From contig NZ_JAANHS010000002.1 in assembly GCF_011174775.1 (NCBI RefSeq), positions 248,001 to 312,000 of the forward strand: DNA of 64,000 nucleotides. The letters run 5' to 3'. How positions within the stretch are numbered: position 1 is the first letter of the stretch; each line of letters opens with the position of its first letter. The translations under genes and the position numbers were made by a program. The stretch comes from Rhodobacter calidifons. GTDB taxonomy: Bacteria; Pseudomonadota; Alphaproteobacteria; Rhodobacterales; Rhodobacteraceae. Of the stretch, positions 8,638 through 16,788 are shown piece by piece. Below the pieces are notes generated by a model. The model was given only the letters and a program-made list of their open reading frames with translations, was not told the origin of the DNA and made no database searches.

Positions 8638-11052
8638 ATGGATGCCGTCGAGACGCTTGAAGCAACTGCCGTCATCCGCCGGAACTCGATCGCCTTCGTC
8701 GAACAGATGTTTGCCCTCTACGCGGCCCGGCGCCCTCTGGTGCTGGTCCCGGACGCGGCGCGGGCCAGCGATCTGCCCGGCATCCGCATCGACCGCTGTA
8801 TCGACCCCGGCGAAGGCGCAGGCTGGCTGACGGCGCAGCACCCGGTCATCCTCGACGACCTTCCGGCCCAGGTCAGCTACACCTCGGGAACCGAAGGCCT
8901 GCCCAAGGGCATCCTGCTGACCTACCGCAACCTTGGCTACACCACCGAACGCATCATCGACGTGATGCAGATGACCTCCGAGATCCGCGAATATGTCGGT
9001 GTGCCCGCGACCTTCAGCTTCGGCATGGCGCGCTACCGTGCCGTTAGCGCCGTGGGCGGCCGCGCCTACATGCCGCCGCGCGGTTTCGATCCGATGGAAC
9101 TGGCGCGGATGCTGGCTGCGGGCGAGGTCAACGCGCTTTCTGCCGTGCCGACGCTTTTGCGCATCCTCCTCGCCGATCCGGCGATCATCGGCAACGCGGG
9201 CAAGGCGCTGCGCTGGCTGGAGATCGGCTCGCAGGCAATGACGGCCGACGAAAAGCGCCAGGTCCGGGCGATGTTCCCCAAGGCCCGGATCGTGCAGCAC
9301 TACGGCCTGACCGAAGCCTCGCGCTCGACCTTCCTTGTCATCTCCGAGGCCACCGATGCCCAGCTTGACTCGGTCGGTCGTCCCGTGGGGCAGGGCGAAG
9401 TCGCCCTTTCCGCCGATGGCCGCATCCGCATCCGCGGCCCGCAGGTTGCCCGGTCGCGCATCGACGCCGACGGGCTGCACGACCTGACCGACGCCGAGGG
9501 CTGGCTCCAGACCAACGACCTCGGCCATCTTCAGGACGGGTATCTGTTCTTCGACGGGCGCGCTGATGATCTCATCAACTGCGGCGGTCAGAAAGTCGTG
9601 CCCGACCAGCTGGAAGACCGCATCCGCGCACGGCTGAAGCCAGGGCTCCAGATCGCTGTCGCCAAGGTCCCCGACGCCCAGCGGGGCGATGGCATCCTCG
9701 TCGCCCTTGCCGGCACCTCCGACCAGTCCGCCCGGGTGAAAGAGGCCGCCACCGCCGCGCTGGCCGAGATGGGGATCGCCGCCGGTTCCGCGCTGCATGT
9801 GATGGCGCTGGACGCCCTGCCGATCACCGGCACCGGCAAGGTCCAGCGCCGCGTGCTGGCCGAGCAATTCGCCCTGCGCAAGGTCACTTCTCCCCCGACC
9901 GCTCCGGCCAGGGGCGAGATCACCGATGTCCGCTCGCTCTTCGCCCATGAATTTCCGGGCCAGGACGTGTCACGCGACGACAGCTTCGACTCGCTCGGCG
10001 GCGACTCGCTGCACTACATCCAGTTCACGCTCGCCTTCGAATCCCGCTTCGGCCCGCTTCCCGACGACTGGGAGAAGCTGACCGTCGCCCAGCTTCAGAC
10101 CCATGCCGAGGGCGGCAGCAAGTCCGCCTGGCGTCGCCTGGAAACGGTCACCCTGACGCGCGCCTTCTTCATCATCTGCATCGTCGCCCTGCATACCGAG
10201 GCCTTCGTCTACTCCCCCAACTGGGGTGCCGCCTATTTCCTGGTCATGCTGGCCGGCTATTCCGTCGCCCGCTTCCAGCTGCCCGAGATCCTCCGCTCCG
10301 GCACGACTCGCACCCTCTGGGGCACCATCCGCTCTGTCGCGATCCCGACGATCCTGATGGGCGTCTTCCTCGAACTCGTGACCCGCAGGTTCGAACTGCC
10401 CGAGCTTCTCCTCGTCTCGAACTACTTCGACCCCGACACGATCCGCGGCTACACCTTCTACTTCGTGGAATTCTACATCCAGATCCTGATCCTCGCCGCG
10501 CTGTTCTTCTCCTTCGCCCCGGTCCGCCGCGCCTTCGCCGCCCGGCCCATGCTCAGCGCCGTCGCCTTCTTCGCCTTCACCGCCGCGCTGGACTATGTGA
10601 TCGAGCTCAAGTGGACCGGCGACTACAACTACGACCGCACCCCCTGGCACTACGGCTGGTGCTTCGCCTTGGGCATGGTCCTCGCCCAGGCCCGCGACCT
10701 CCCCTCGCGCCTCTTCGCCTTCGCCCTCTCGCTCGTCACCATCTTCGCCTACTGGAACTTCACCTCCGCCGCCTACTACGTCGCCGGAGGGGTCGCCGTC
10801 GTCCTCTTCCTCCGCACGCTCATCGTCCCCGCCCCGGTCAAGGTCCTCATCGCCGAAATCGCCGGGGCCTCGATGTTCATGTACCTGACGCACTACCAGA
10901 TGATCTCGCTCGTCGACAAAATCTTCGGCGAACACCGCCCCTGGCTCGCCCTGATCCTGTCGATCCTCACCGGCATCATCGGCGCGCATCTCTACACCTG
11001 GGCCGAACGCACCTTCCTCAAGCCCCGCCGCGCGGCCGTCCCCGCCGAATAA
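8638..11052 (+). CDS. Adenylation domain - carrier domain - membrane acyltransferase fusion
   Basis: An 804-residue chain with three modules. Residues about 40-430 are an AMP-forming adenylation domain: YTSGTEGLPKG (A3) at about 81, GRADDLINCGGQK (A8) near 308 and PITGTGKVQRR (A10) near 396. Residues about 430-495 are an acyl-carrier domain with the phosphopantetheine serine in LGGDSL near 457. From about 505 to the end there are roughly ten hydrophobic helices beginning with the TRAFFIICIVALH pattern of the acyltransferase-3 family, whose histidine is catalytic. The adenylation domain is short at its N-terminus: A3 normally lies 80-100 residues further in. The logic would be to activate an acid, load it on the carrier, then transfer it to an envelope acceptor. 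Start ATG 8638 follows GTGAGA. Substrate unknown. Confidence 0.8.
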   Translation: MDAVETLEATAVIRRNSIAFVEQMFALYAARRPLVLVPDAARASDLPGIRIDRCIDPGEGAGWLTAQHPVILDDLPAQVSYTSGTEGLPKGILLTYRNLGYTTERIIDVMQMTSEIREYVGVPATFSFGMARYRAVSAVGGRAYMPPRGFDPMELARMLAAGEVNALSAVPTLLRILLADPAIIGNAGKALRWLEIGSQAMTADEKRQVRAMFPKARIVQHYGLTEASRSTFLVISEATDAQLDSVGRPVGQGEVALSADGRIRIRGPQVARSRIDADGLHDLTDAEGWLQTNDLGHLQDGYLFFDGRADDLINCGGQKVVPDQLEDRIRARLKPGLQIAVAKVPDAQRGDGILVALAGTSDQSARVKEAATAALAEMGIAAGSALHVMALDALPITGTGKVQRRVLAEQFALRKVTSPPTAPARGEITDVRSLFAHEFPGQDVSRDDSFDSLGGDSLHYIQFTLAFESRFGPLPDDWEKLTVAQLQTHAEGGSKSAWRRLETVTLTRAFFIICIVALHTEAFVYSPNWGAAYFLVMLAGYSVARFQLPEILRSGTTRTLWGTIRSVAIPTILMGVFLELVTRRFELPELLLVSNYFDPDTIRGYTFYFVEFYIQILILAALFFSFAPVRRAFAARPMLSAVAFFAFTAALDYVIELKWTGDYNYDRTPWHYGWCFALGMVLAQARDLPSRLFAFALSLVTIFAYWNFTSAAYYVAGGVAVVLFLRTLIVPAPVKVLIAEIAGASMFMYLTHYQMISLVDKIFGEHRPWLALILSILTGIIGAHLYTWAERTFLKPRRAAVPAE

Positions 11053-11118
11053 CCGCCCGCCCGCCTCACCGCCCCTTAACCCCCATTGCGTTCCCTCCCG
11101 CAGAAAGGAGCACGCGCC

Positions 11119-11943
11119 ATGGACACCCTCCACCACCTCCCCCTCACCGCAATCGACCCCTCCGCCCTCCTCCGCGACCGCACCACCCTCGACCCCGACG
11201 CCCTCGCCCAACTCCAGCACTCCATCGCGACCGAGGGCCTGCGCACCCCCATCGAGGTCTGGCGCCTCTCCACCCCTCGCGAGCCCTTCCACTACGGCCT
11301 CATCTCCGGCCTCCGCCGCCTCACCGCCGCCCGCGCCCTCGGCCACGCCACCATCCCCGCCTTCCTCCGCTCCCCCCAGTCCCTCGCCCAGGCCCTCACC
11401 GCCATGGTGAGCGAGAACGAAATCCGCGCCCCCGTCTCCCCGTGGGAAAAGGCCGCCCTCATCCTGAACGCCGTGACCGAGGGCCACTTCCCCACCCCCG
11501 ACGCCGCCATCGCCACCCTCTTCCCCGCTCTGCCCAAGTCCTCCCACCGCCGCCTCCGCGCCCATGCGACCGTGGTCGAGGCGCTCGGCCCCCTCCTCAC
11601 CGCCCCGGAAACCCTCACCACCCGCCAACTCGACACCCTCGCCGCTGCCATCACCGGCGGGCATGAGGACCTCCTCACCGCCACCCTCCACCCGCACGCG
11701 AGCGCGGGACCCGAAACCCAATGGTCCGCCCTCCGCCCCATCCTGCTGGACATCGCACGCGAGCCCACGAGCCCCACCACCCGCCGCCCCCGCAGGCTGC
11801 TGCGGCTCCGTCAAGGCCTGACGATCACGCGGGAGCCCACCCCCACCGGCTGGCTCCTCCGCTTCTCCGGCCCCCAGGCGAGGTCCCCCGGCCTGATCGA
11901 CGACGTGCTGGACAAGGTGGAGGAGTGGTTTGGGAGGGGGTGA
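11119..11943 (+). CDS. Orphan ParB/Srx-like nuclease-fold domain protein
   Basis: A 274-residue protein whose first half follows the ParB N-terminal domain: QLQHSIATEGLRTPIEV, then ISGLRRLTAARAL (the ParB box II region) and MVSENEIRAPVSPWEKA (the ENxxR segment). The C-terminal half does not resemble the ParB dimer domain. There is no ParA gene beside it, so a role in chromosome partition is unlikely; orphan ParB-fold proteins act as CTP switches, nucleases or plasmid and phage regulators. AGAAAGGAG precedes the ATG at 11119. The coding strand is remarkably C-rich and G-poor compared with genes to the right. Confidence 0.75.
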   Translation: MDTLHHLPLTAIDPSALLRDRTTLDPDALAQLQHSIATEGLRTPIEVWRLSTPREPFHYGLISGLRRLTAARALGHATIPAFLRSPQSLAQALTAMVSENEIRAPVSPWEKAALILNAVTEGHFPTPDAAIATLFPALPKSSHRRLRAHATVVEALGPLLTAPETLTTRQLDTLAAAITGGHEDLLTATLHPHASAGPETQWSALRPILLDIAREPTSPTTRRPRRLLRLRQGLTITREPTPTGWLLRFSGPQARSPGLIDDVLDKVEEWFGRG

Positions 11944-11953
11944 GCAATCGTAG

Positions 11954-12182
11954 GGTGCGCTACAGCGCACCGCCCGTAGGTCGGGGCGTGCCCCGACTCT
12001 CCCCGCCCCGGCCCTGAGCCGGGGCCTCCCTCACCACCAGAGACCCCGGATCAAGTCCGGGGCGGACCCCACCAACCACCCCACACCACGCCAGGGCCGC
12101 ACCCTCCCTCGGGCGGGCGCCGCCACCGTCGAATGAAGCACCTTGTCCCTCAACCCCTGCCGTAGGATGGGCAATCTGCCCA
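11954..12182. repeat. Cluster of REP/BIME-like hairpins
   Basis: This 280-base gap before the next small ORF holds several closely spaced perfect stems: GGTGCGCT/AGCGCACC (11954-11971), GTCGGGG/CCCCGAC (11980-11997), CCCCGGC/GCCGGGG (12006-12024), CCCCGGA/TCCGGGG (12044-12062) and TGGGCA/TGCCCA (12168-12182). The fourth recurs at 19758-19776 inside nrdJ. They resemble dispersed repetitive extragenic palindromes and may also end transcription of the ParB gene. No coding region is seen here. Confidence 0.7.
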
Positions 12183-12224
12183 CCACCCTACCCAACCAAA
12201 GGGCCGCGCCCTCGCCAGGGGGTG

Positions 12225-12368
12225 ATGAACGACAAGAATCCTCCATTGGAAGATTTCGACGAAGAACGCTCGACTAGTGGTTGGGCTCTGGCGAGGGCCA
12301 TGCTATTGACAGCTCAAATCACGGACAGCGTCGTCTACAGACGACGACAGATAGGTTCTTGGATTTGA
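12225..12368 (+). CDS. Possible small protein, 47 residues
   Basis: An ORF of 47 codons, too short for automatic detection, starts at ATG 12225 after AGGGGGTG and begins MNDKNPPLEDFDEE. It has an acidic N-terminus, a middle hydrophobic stretch (WALARAMLLTAQI) and a basic end (YRRRQIGSWI). It lies where base composition drops from the GC-rich background into the AT-richer islet. An 11-bp inverted repeat (12208-12218 and 12288-12298) has one arm in front of it and one inside it. It could be a real small gene of the islet, the 5' end of a lost gene, or chance. I recognise no family. Confidence 0.35.
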   Translation: MNDKNPPLEDFDEERSTSGWALARAMLLTAQITDSVVYRRRQIGSWI

Positions 12369-12376
12369 GAGTTTCT

Positions 12377-12408
12377 ACGTTGACAAAGTCACGTTGAACG
12401 AACGTTGA
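12377..12408. repeat. Three direct copies of ACGTTGA upstream of the islet genes
   Basis: ACGTTGA occurs at 12377-12383, 12391-12397 and 12402-12408, spaced 14 and 11 bases start to start, each containing half of the AACGTT palindrome. They lie 127-158 bases before the start of the gene at 12535, where a regulator could bind in tandem. No sigma-70 promoter is clear around them. The rest of 12369-12534 shows nothing else I can name. Confidence 0.4.
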
Positions 12409-12534
12409 GAACATGCGATCATTCATGGGATTGGTGGAACAGTTTCCCTTTGCGGTGCAGGACAGCCCGTCGGTCACAGTCAAGGGTAACTGCTACGTCC
12501 CACCGTCAATGTAGATGTATTAACGGAGAAATCG

Positions 12535-13350
12535 ATGCATGTATTTCGTTTCTTAGTGCTCTACTTCACTATCGCCTCTCCTATTTCTGCACAACAGGGG
12601 CCAGAGCTTCACCCGTTTCACCAAATTTGGTTTTTCTCTGCACCAGTTAGCCATGAAGCATATCCACGCATCTTCTATCAGGCCTGCAACCGATCTGAGG
12701 GCAGCACAGCTTTCCGATGGCTTGGAGCTGGATTCGGTGTTGCTGCTTCCGCAGAACTCCCATCCAACATTTGTGCGTTCAAGAACACATACTCCAATGC
12801 GTCAAGGAGTCCAAAGCCATACGATGTTACAGTACAAGGGCGAGGGACTGGTCCAATAATGACTTGGACATGGGATGCGCCAGATTCCTTACTGAGTCAG
12901 ATATATAGCTATGTAGAAGCAACCATTTCAGGCCCCGATGGCTATGCAGATCAGTCAGTTATTTCAATAGGGGTTATCGTCAATGAATCCGGTGGCGCCG
13001 AAATTAGAATCTCGAGCTCTGGTGTTTTCGATTCTCTTGTTGTTGTGTTTCCGGAAGGCTTGGTCAATCCAAATGATGTTCTGAACCTTGGAGATACAAA
13101 CGCAGAAATCTCTGGGCGCCAACTATCTGACCTAACAGAGCTATCAAGCCCCGACACGGAGAGCCTCTTTGGCGATCAGAAAGCAGAGCTTCAAAGCGTA
13201 TTAATTGAAGGCCAAGCTAGTGGGGGCTTCTCCACCAACTTCAAGGTTGAAGATTTGACACAGCTTGGAGGGACGGTAGTAATTTTTGGAAGGGTGGATA
13301 ATGACATCGTGATCTTGAATGAGACAGCCATTCCAGAAGTGCTAAGATGA
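12535..13350 (+). CDS. Putative exported protein of the AT-rich islet, unknown family
   Basis: A 271-residue protein with a good signal peptide (MHVFRFLVLYFTIASPISAQ, cleavage likely after residue 19-20). The mature part is rich in Ser, Gly, Asp and beta-forming segments, without cysteine clusters or recognisable catalytic motifs; two or three cysteines could form a disulphide. A GGAG site lies 7 bases before the ATG. Its stop overlaps the next start (ATGA at 13347-13350), so the pair is translationally coupled and probably works together at the inner membrane or periplasm. GC content and codon use (AT-ending codons, many AGA and ATA) differ strongly from neighbours, a sign of recent transfer. 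No function is proposed. Confidence 0.75.
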   Translation: MHVFRFLVLYFTIASPISAQQGPELHPFHQIWFFSAPVSHEAYPRIFYQACNRSEGSTAFRWLGAGFGVAASAELPSNICAFKNTYSNASRSPKPYDVTVQGRGTGPIMTWTWDAPDSLLSQIYSYVEATISGPDGYADQSVISIGVIVNESGGAEIRISSSGVFDSLVVVFPEGLVNPNDVLNLGDTNAEISGRQLSDLTELSSPDTESLFGDQKAELQSVLIEGQASGGFSTNFKVEDLTQLGGTVVIFGRVDNDIVILNETAIPEVLR

Positions 13351-13826
13351 GTAAGATTGACCTCATGTTTCTCGCCGTCTATGGGGCGATAGTCTCTTTT
13401 CTGGTTGGTTTTGTGCTACAAGGACCAATTTTCGGACTTCGAGAGTACTCAGTTACGCTCTTGATTGCTATCGGCTCTTGGTATGCTGGAACGTCACTGA
13501 TTGCTCGACTTTCAGGTACTGAAGTTAGATTGGATGAGAGCTTCCAAAGAATGATGTGGCGCTGGACACTCTTGAGCGCGATGGTGCTGATACTGATTTG
13601 CGTGGTTTATTCTCTAACTGTATTGGCAGGCCGGAGTACTTATGCCGGGCCTTGGCTACTGCTGCACTTCGCAGTCATCTTTGTGAGCGGTACGCTAGCA
13701 AGATCCATGGCTTTCGCTGCAAGTAGGGCGGTCAAATCAAGAGGCCTAGCAATCGAGAGAGCAAAGAAGGCCGCAATAACGCGAGAAAAGAGATCAACTG
13801 AGCGCAGCACCAAGTCGGAGCCATAA
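13347..13826 (+). CDS. Four-helix integral membrane protein of the islet, unknown family
   Basis: A 159-residue membrane protein with four predicted helices: about residues 5-27, 33-52, 72-93 and 99-121, then a basic cytoplasmic tail with about 14 Lys/Arg residues ending in KRSTERSTKSEP. It starts within the stop of the exported protein at 12535-13350, so the two should be made in fixed ratio. Small 4-helix membrane proteins coupled to an exported partner occur in envelope, effector-immunity and phage-defence pairs; nothing in this sequence selects among these. Atypical AT-rich codon use matches its partner. After it, 13827-13888 is AT-rich and empty. Confidence 0.7.
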   Translation: MSKIDLMFLAVYGAIVSFLVGFVLQGPIFGLREYSVTLLIAIGSWYAGTSLIARLSGTEVRLDESFQRMMWRWTLLSAMVLILICVVYSLTVLAGRSTYAGPWLLLHFAVIFVSGTLARSMAFAASRAVKSRGLAIERAKKAAITREKRSTERSTKSEP

Positions 13827-13888
13827 GGCAACCGGAAGGACCAAGGGCGTATCTGGCTCTATTCTCAAGGAATTCACCTAACTTAAAA

Positions 13889-13956
13889 AACCCCTAACGC
13901 CCACAGCTAACCCCTTGTAATCCTTTGCGGCCTCCACCGCGCCGCGCGCGGCGCGG
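13889..13956 (-). repeat. 3'-flanking repeat element, copy 1 (downstream of slyX)
   Basis: Read on the minus strand, this starts directly after the slyX stop with the perfect palindrome CCGCGCCGCGCGCGGCGCGG (13937-13956), then TGGAGGCCGCAAAGGATT and a GGGTTAGCTGTGG segment, ending in a run of six T at about 13885. A second copy with about six mismatches in 68 bases lies after acuI (22858-22925), in the same orientation relative to its gene. The stem plus T-run suggests a terminator, but conservation extends well beyond the stem. Confidence 0.8.
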
Positions 13957-14157
13957 TCACCAGTGCGGCGGGCGGACGTTCGCCTCCGGGGGGGCTCCCC
14001 CCAGCGCCTCCTCCTCCGCAGCCCGCTCCATCAGGAGCCGCACCCGCCGCTCCAGCCCCGCGATTTCCGAGGCCTGCCGGGCCACCACGTCCGACAGGTC
14101 CTCCACCGCCCGCATCAGGTGGGCCACCCGTTCCTCCAGCACCTCGACCCGGTCCAT
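13957..14157 (-). CDS. slyX: SlyX family protein
   Basis: A 66-residue coiled-coil protein of the SlyX family. It begins [15 protein letters not shown], continues with heptad-type leucine spacing through about residue 45, and ends in RPPHW, the equivalent of the conserved PPHY end of SlyX. Function is poorly known; the name comes from linkage to slyD in E. coli. An upstream in-frame ATG at 14238 would overlap the hisS start, so the ATG at 14157 is preferred. It is divergent from hisS with 70 bases between. The repeat element abuts its stop codon. Confidence 0.85.
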   Translation of the reverse strand: MDRVEVLEERVAHLMRAVEDLSDVVARQASEIAGLERRVRLLMERAAEEEALGGAPPEANVRPPHW

Positions 14158-14227
14158 CACACCCCCCGCTTGCCCGCCTCTCTCCCACGGGATACACGGA
14201 CCCCGATCAAAAGCGAAGGTCCCGCCC

Positions 14228-15694
14228 ATGGCCGACAAACCCCGCCGCCCCCGCGCCGAGACCCCGAAGGGATTCCGCGACTACTTCGGGGCCGAGGTCA
14301 CCGAACGCAAGGCCATGCTCGACCGCATCGCGGGGGTCTATCATCGCTACGGGTTCGACCCGCTGGAAACCTCCGCCGTGGAAACCGTGGAGGCGCTGGG
14401 CAAGTTCCTCCCTGACGTGGACCGCCCGAACGAAGGCGTCTTTGCCTGGGAGGAGGAGGGCGACTGGCTGGCCCTGAGATACGACCTCACCGCCCCGCTG
14501 GCGCGGGTCGCGGCCCAGTACCGGAACGACCTCCCCTCTCCCTACCGCCGCTACGCGATGGGCCCCGTCTGGCGGAACGAGAAGCCGGGACCGGGCCGCT
14601 TTCGCCAGTTCTACCAGTGCGACGCGGATACGGTGGGGTCGGCTTCCGTGGCGGCGGACGCCGAAATCTGCGCCATGCTGGCCGATGCGCTGGAAGAAGT
14701 CGGCATCCCCCGCGGCGACTATGTGGTGAAGGTGAACAACCGCAAGGTCCTGAATGGCGTGATGGAGGTCGCGGGGCTGGCTGGCGACGACAAGGACGCC
14801 GAACGCGGCATCGTGTTGCGGGCCATCGACAAGATCGACCGTCTGGGGCCGGAGGGGGTGCGCGCTCTGCTGGGGGAGGGCCGCAAGGACGAGAGCGGCG
14901 ATTTCACCAGGGGGGCAGGCCTGTCGGCAGAGCAGGCCGAGGTCGTGATGGGCTTCACCTCGGCCAGGCGCGACGCGGGAGCCGCGACGGTGGCTCGGCT
15001 GCGCGAGCTGGTCGGCGGCTCGGTGATCGGGGCCGAGGGTGTGTCCGAACTGGAAGCCATCGCGGCGCTGCTCGACGCGCAAGGGTACGGGCCGGACCGG
15101 ATCGTGCTGGACCCCGGCGTGGTCCGGGGCCTCGGCTACTATACCGGGCCGGTCTATGAGGCGGAACTGACCTTTCAGATCACCGACGAAAAGGGCCGTC
15201 CGCGCAACTTCGGCTCGGTCGCCGGGGGCGGACGGTATGATGGGCTGGTGAAACGCTTCACCGGGCAGGATGTGCCCGCGACGGGGGTGTCGATCGGGGT
15301 CGATCGCCTGCTTGCCGCAATCCGCGCCAAGGGGCGCGTCGGGGGCGAGACGGCCGGGCCAGTCGTCGTGACCGTGATGGACCGCGACCGGATGGCCGAC
15401 TACATGGCGATGGTCGGCGAGTTGCGGCAGGCGGGCATCCGGGCCGAGGTCTATCTGGGCAACCCGAAGAACTTCGGCAACCAGCTCAAATACGCCGACA
15501 AGCGGCAGTCGCCGGTCGCGGTGATCCAGGGCGGGGACGAGGCGGCGAAGGGCACTGTGATCCTCAAGGACCTGATCCTGGGTGCGAAGATCGCCGAAAG
15601 TGCCACGCTGGAGGAATGGAAGGATCGCCCGGCGCAGGTCGAGGTGCCGCGCGCCGATCTGGTGGCGGCGGTCCGGAAGATGCTGGGCCAATGA
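14228..15694 (+). CDS. hisS: Histidine-tRNA ligase
   Basis: Class II aminoacyl-tRNA synthetase charging tRNA-His, 488 residues. Motif 2 is visible ([20 protein letters not shown], about residues 110-130) and the HisS signatures [10 protein letters not shown] and GGGRYDGL lie in the catalytic core; the C-terminal anticodon-binding domain follows. The N-terminus [15 protein letters not shown] replaces the usual RGTxD start, as seen in alphaproteobacterial HisRS. The start at 14228 follows the divergent slyX by 70 bases. It overlaps hisZ by four bases (ATGA), an arrangement that links tRNA charging to histidine synthesis. Base skew along the + strand changes from C-rich to G-rich inside this gene. 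Confidence 0.95.
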   Translation: MADKPRRPRAETPKGFRDYFGAEVTERKAMLDRIAGVYHRYGFDPLETSAVETVEALGKFLPDVDRPNEGVFAWEEEGDWLALRYDLTAPLARVAAQYRNDLPSPYRRYAMGPVWRNEKPGPGRFRQFYQCDADTVGSASVAADAEICAMLADALEEVGIPRGDYVVKVNNRKVLNGVMEVAGLAGDDKDAERGIVLRAIDKIDRLGPEGVRALLGEGRKDESGDFTRGAGLSAEQAEVVMGFTSARRDAGAATVARLRELVGGSVIGAEGVSELEAIAALLDAQGYGPDRIVLDPGVVRGLGYYTGPVYEAELTFQITDEKGRPRNFGSVAGGGRYDGLVKRFTGQDVPATGVSIGVDRLLAAIRAKGRVGGETAGPVVVTVMDRDRMADYMAMVGELRQAGIRAEVYLGNPKNFGNQLKYADKRQSPVAVIQGGDEAAKGTVILKDLILGAKIAESATLEEWKDRPAQVEVPRADLVAAVRKMLGQ

Positions 15695-16788
15695 CCCCCA
15701 AGGCCGCCATCAGGGCCGAGGGCGAACGGCTGCTGGCGGCCTTCGTCCAGGCGGGGGCGGTGTCGGTCGAGGCGGATATCCTGCAACCGGCGGGCACGCT
15801 GCTGGACCTGTATGGCGAGGACATCCGGGCACGGGCCTATGTGACCGACGATCCGGTGCGCGGCGAGATGATGCTGCGCCCCGATTTCACCGTCCCCGTG
15901 GTGCAGGCGCACATGGCCCACGGCGCGGAACCGGCGCGCTATGCCTATCTGGGCGAGGTCTTCCGCAAGCAGATGCGCGGCTCGGGCCGGGCCAGCGAAT
16001 ACCTTCAGGTCGGCTACGAGGTGTTTGACCGCGCCGCCCCGGAAGTGGTGGATGCCGAGGTCTTTGCGCTGTTCCGCGACCTTCTGGCCGGCCTGGACCT
16101 GCGCCCCGTCACCGGCGACATCGGCATCCTGATGGCTGCCGTCCGGGGGCTGGAAACCAGCGAGCGGCGGAAGGCGGCGCTCTTGCGCCATGTCTGGCGG
16201 CCGCATCGGTTCAAGGCGCTGCTGGATCGCTTTGCCGGACGGGCTCCGGTCCCGGCCGGGCGGCTTCAGCTGCTGGAGCGGCTGAAGGCGGGAAGCCCGG
16301 CGCAACTGATCGCGGAAGCCGGGACCTTTGTCGGCCTGCGCTCTGCCGAGGAAATTGCCGCCCGGGCCGAGGCTCTGGTCGCTGATGCCGAAACCCCGCC
16401 GATCAAGGCGACCGAGGCGGCGCTGCTCTACGACCTTCTGTCGCTGGAGGCCCCGGCTGCCCATGCCCTGGCCCATCTGCGCGGGATCACCCCGATGCTG
16501 CCCGCCATCGCCCCGGCGGTGGACCGTTTCGCCGCGCGGCTGGAGGCTCTGGCCGCGCGGGGCATCGATGTGGCGACGCTGGCCTTCGAGGCCAGCCACG
16601 GGCGCACGGCGCTGGAATACTACGACGGGTTCGTCTTCAGCTTTCTGGCCGAGGGGATGCCGCCCGTGGCCAGTGGCGGGCGCTATGACGCGCTGACGGC
16701 GGTGCTGGGCGCAGGGGCCTTCATCCCGGCGGTGGGGGGCGTGATCCGGCCGGGTCTGGTCGCGCGGCTGAAAGGGGCGGAGGCATGA
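15691..16788 (+). CDS. hisZ: ATP phosphoribosyltransferase regulatory subunit
   Basis: A HisRS-like protein of 365 residues that lacks tRNA-charging function and serves as the regulatory subunit of the short-form HisG. Retained HisRS-like features include [23 protein letters not shown] and, near the end, [13 protein letters not shown]. The anticodon-binding domain is absent, as expected. ATGA overlaps on both sides (with hisS at 15691 and hisG at 16785) mean three coupled genes. HisZ allows histidine feedback on the first step of histidine synthesis in a hetero-octamer with HisG. Confidence 0.93.
   Translation: MTPKAAIRAEGERLLAAFVQAGAVSVEADILQPAGTLLDLYGEDIRARAYVTDDPVRGEMMLRPDFTVPVVQAHMAHGAEPARYAYLGEVFRKQMRGSGRASEYLQVGYEVFDRAAPEVVDAEVFALFRDLLAGLDLRPVTGDIGILMAAVRGLETSERRKAALLRHVWRPHRFKALLDRFAGRAPVPAGRLQLLERLKAGSPAQLIAEAGTFVGLRSAEEIAARAEALVADAETPPIKATEAALLYDLLSLEAPAAHALAHLRGITPMLPAIAPAVDRFAARLEALAARGIDVATLAFEASHGRTALEYYDGFVFSFLAEGMPPVASGGRYDALTAVLGAGAFIPAVGGVIRPGLVARLKGAEA

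Noticed and set aside
11119-11943. Chromosome partition gene parB
   Set aside because: There is no parA, no parS-like site seen nearby, and the C-terminal half does not resemble a ParB dimer domain.
12405-12650. ORF overlapping the start of the exported islet protein
   Set aside because: It is cysteine- and arginine-rich without a ribosome-binding site and conflicts with the signal-peptide gene at 12535.
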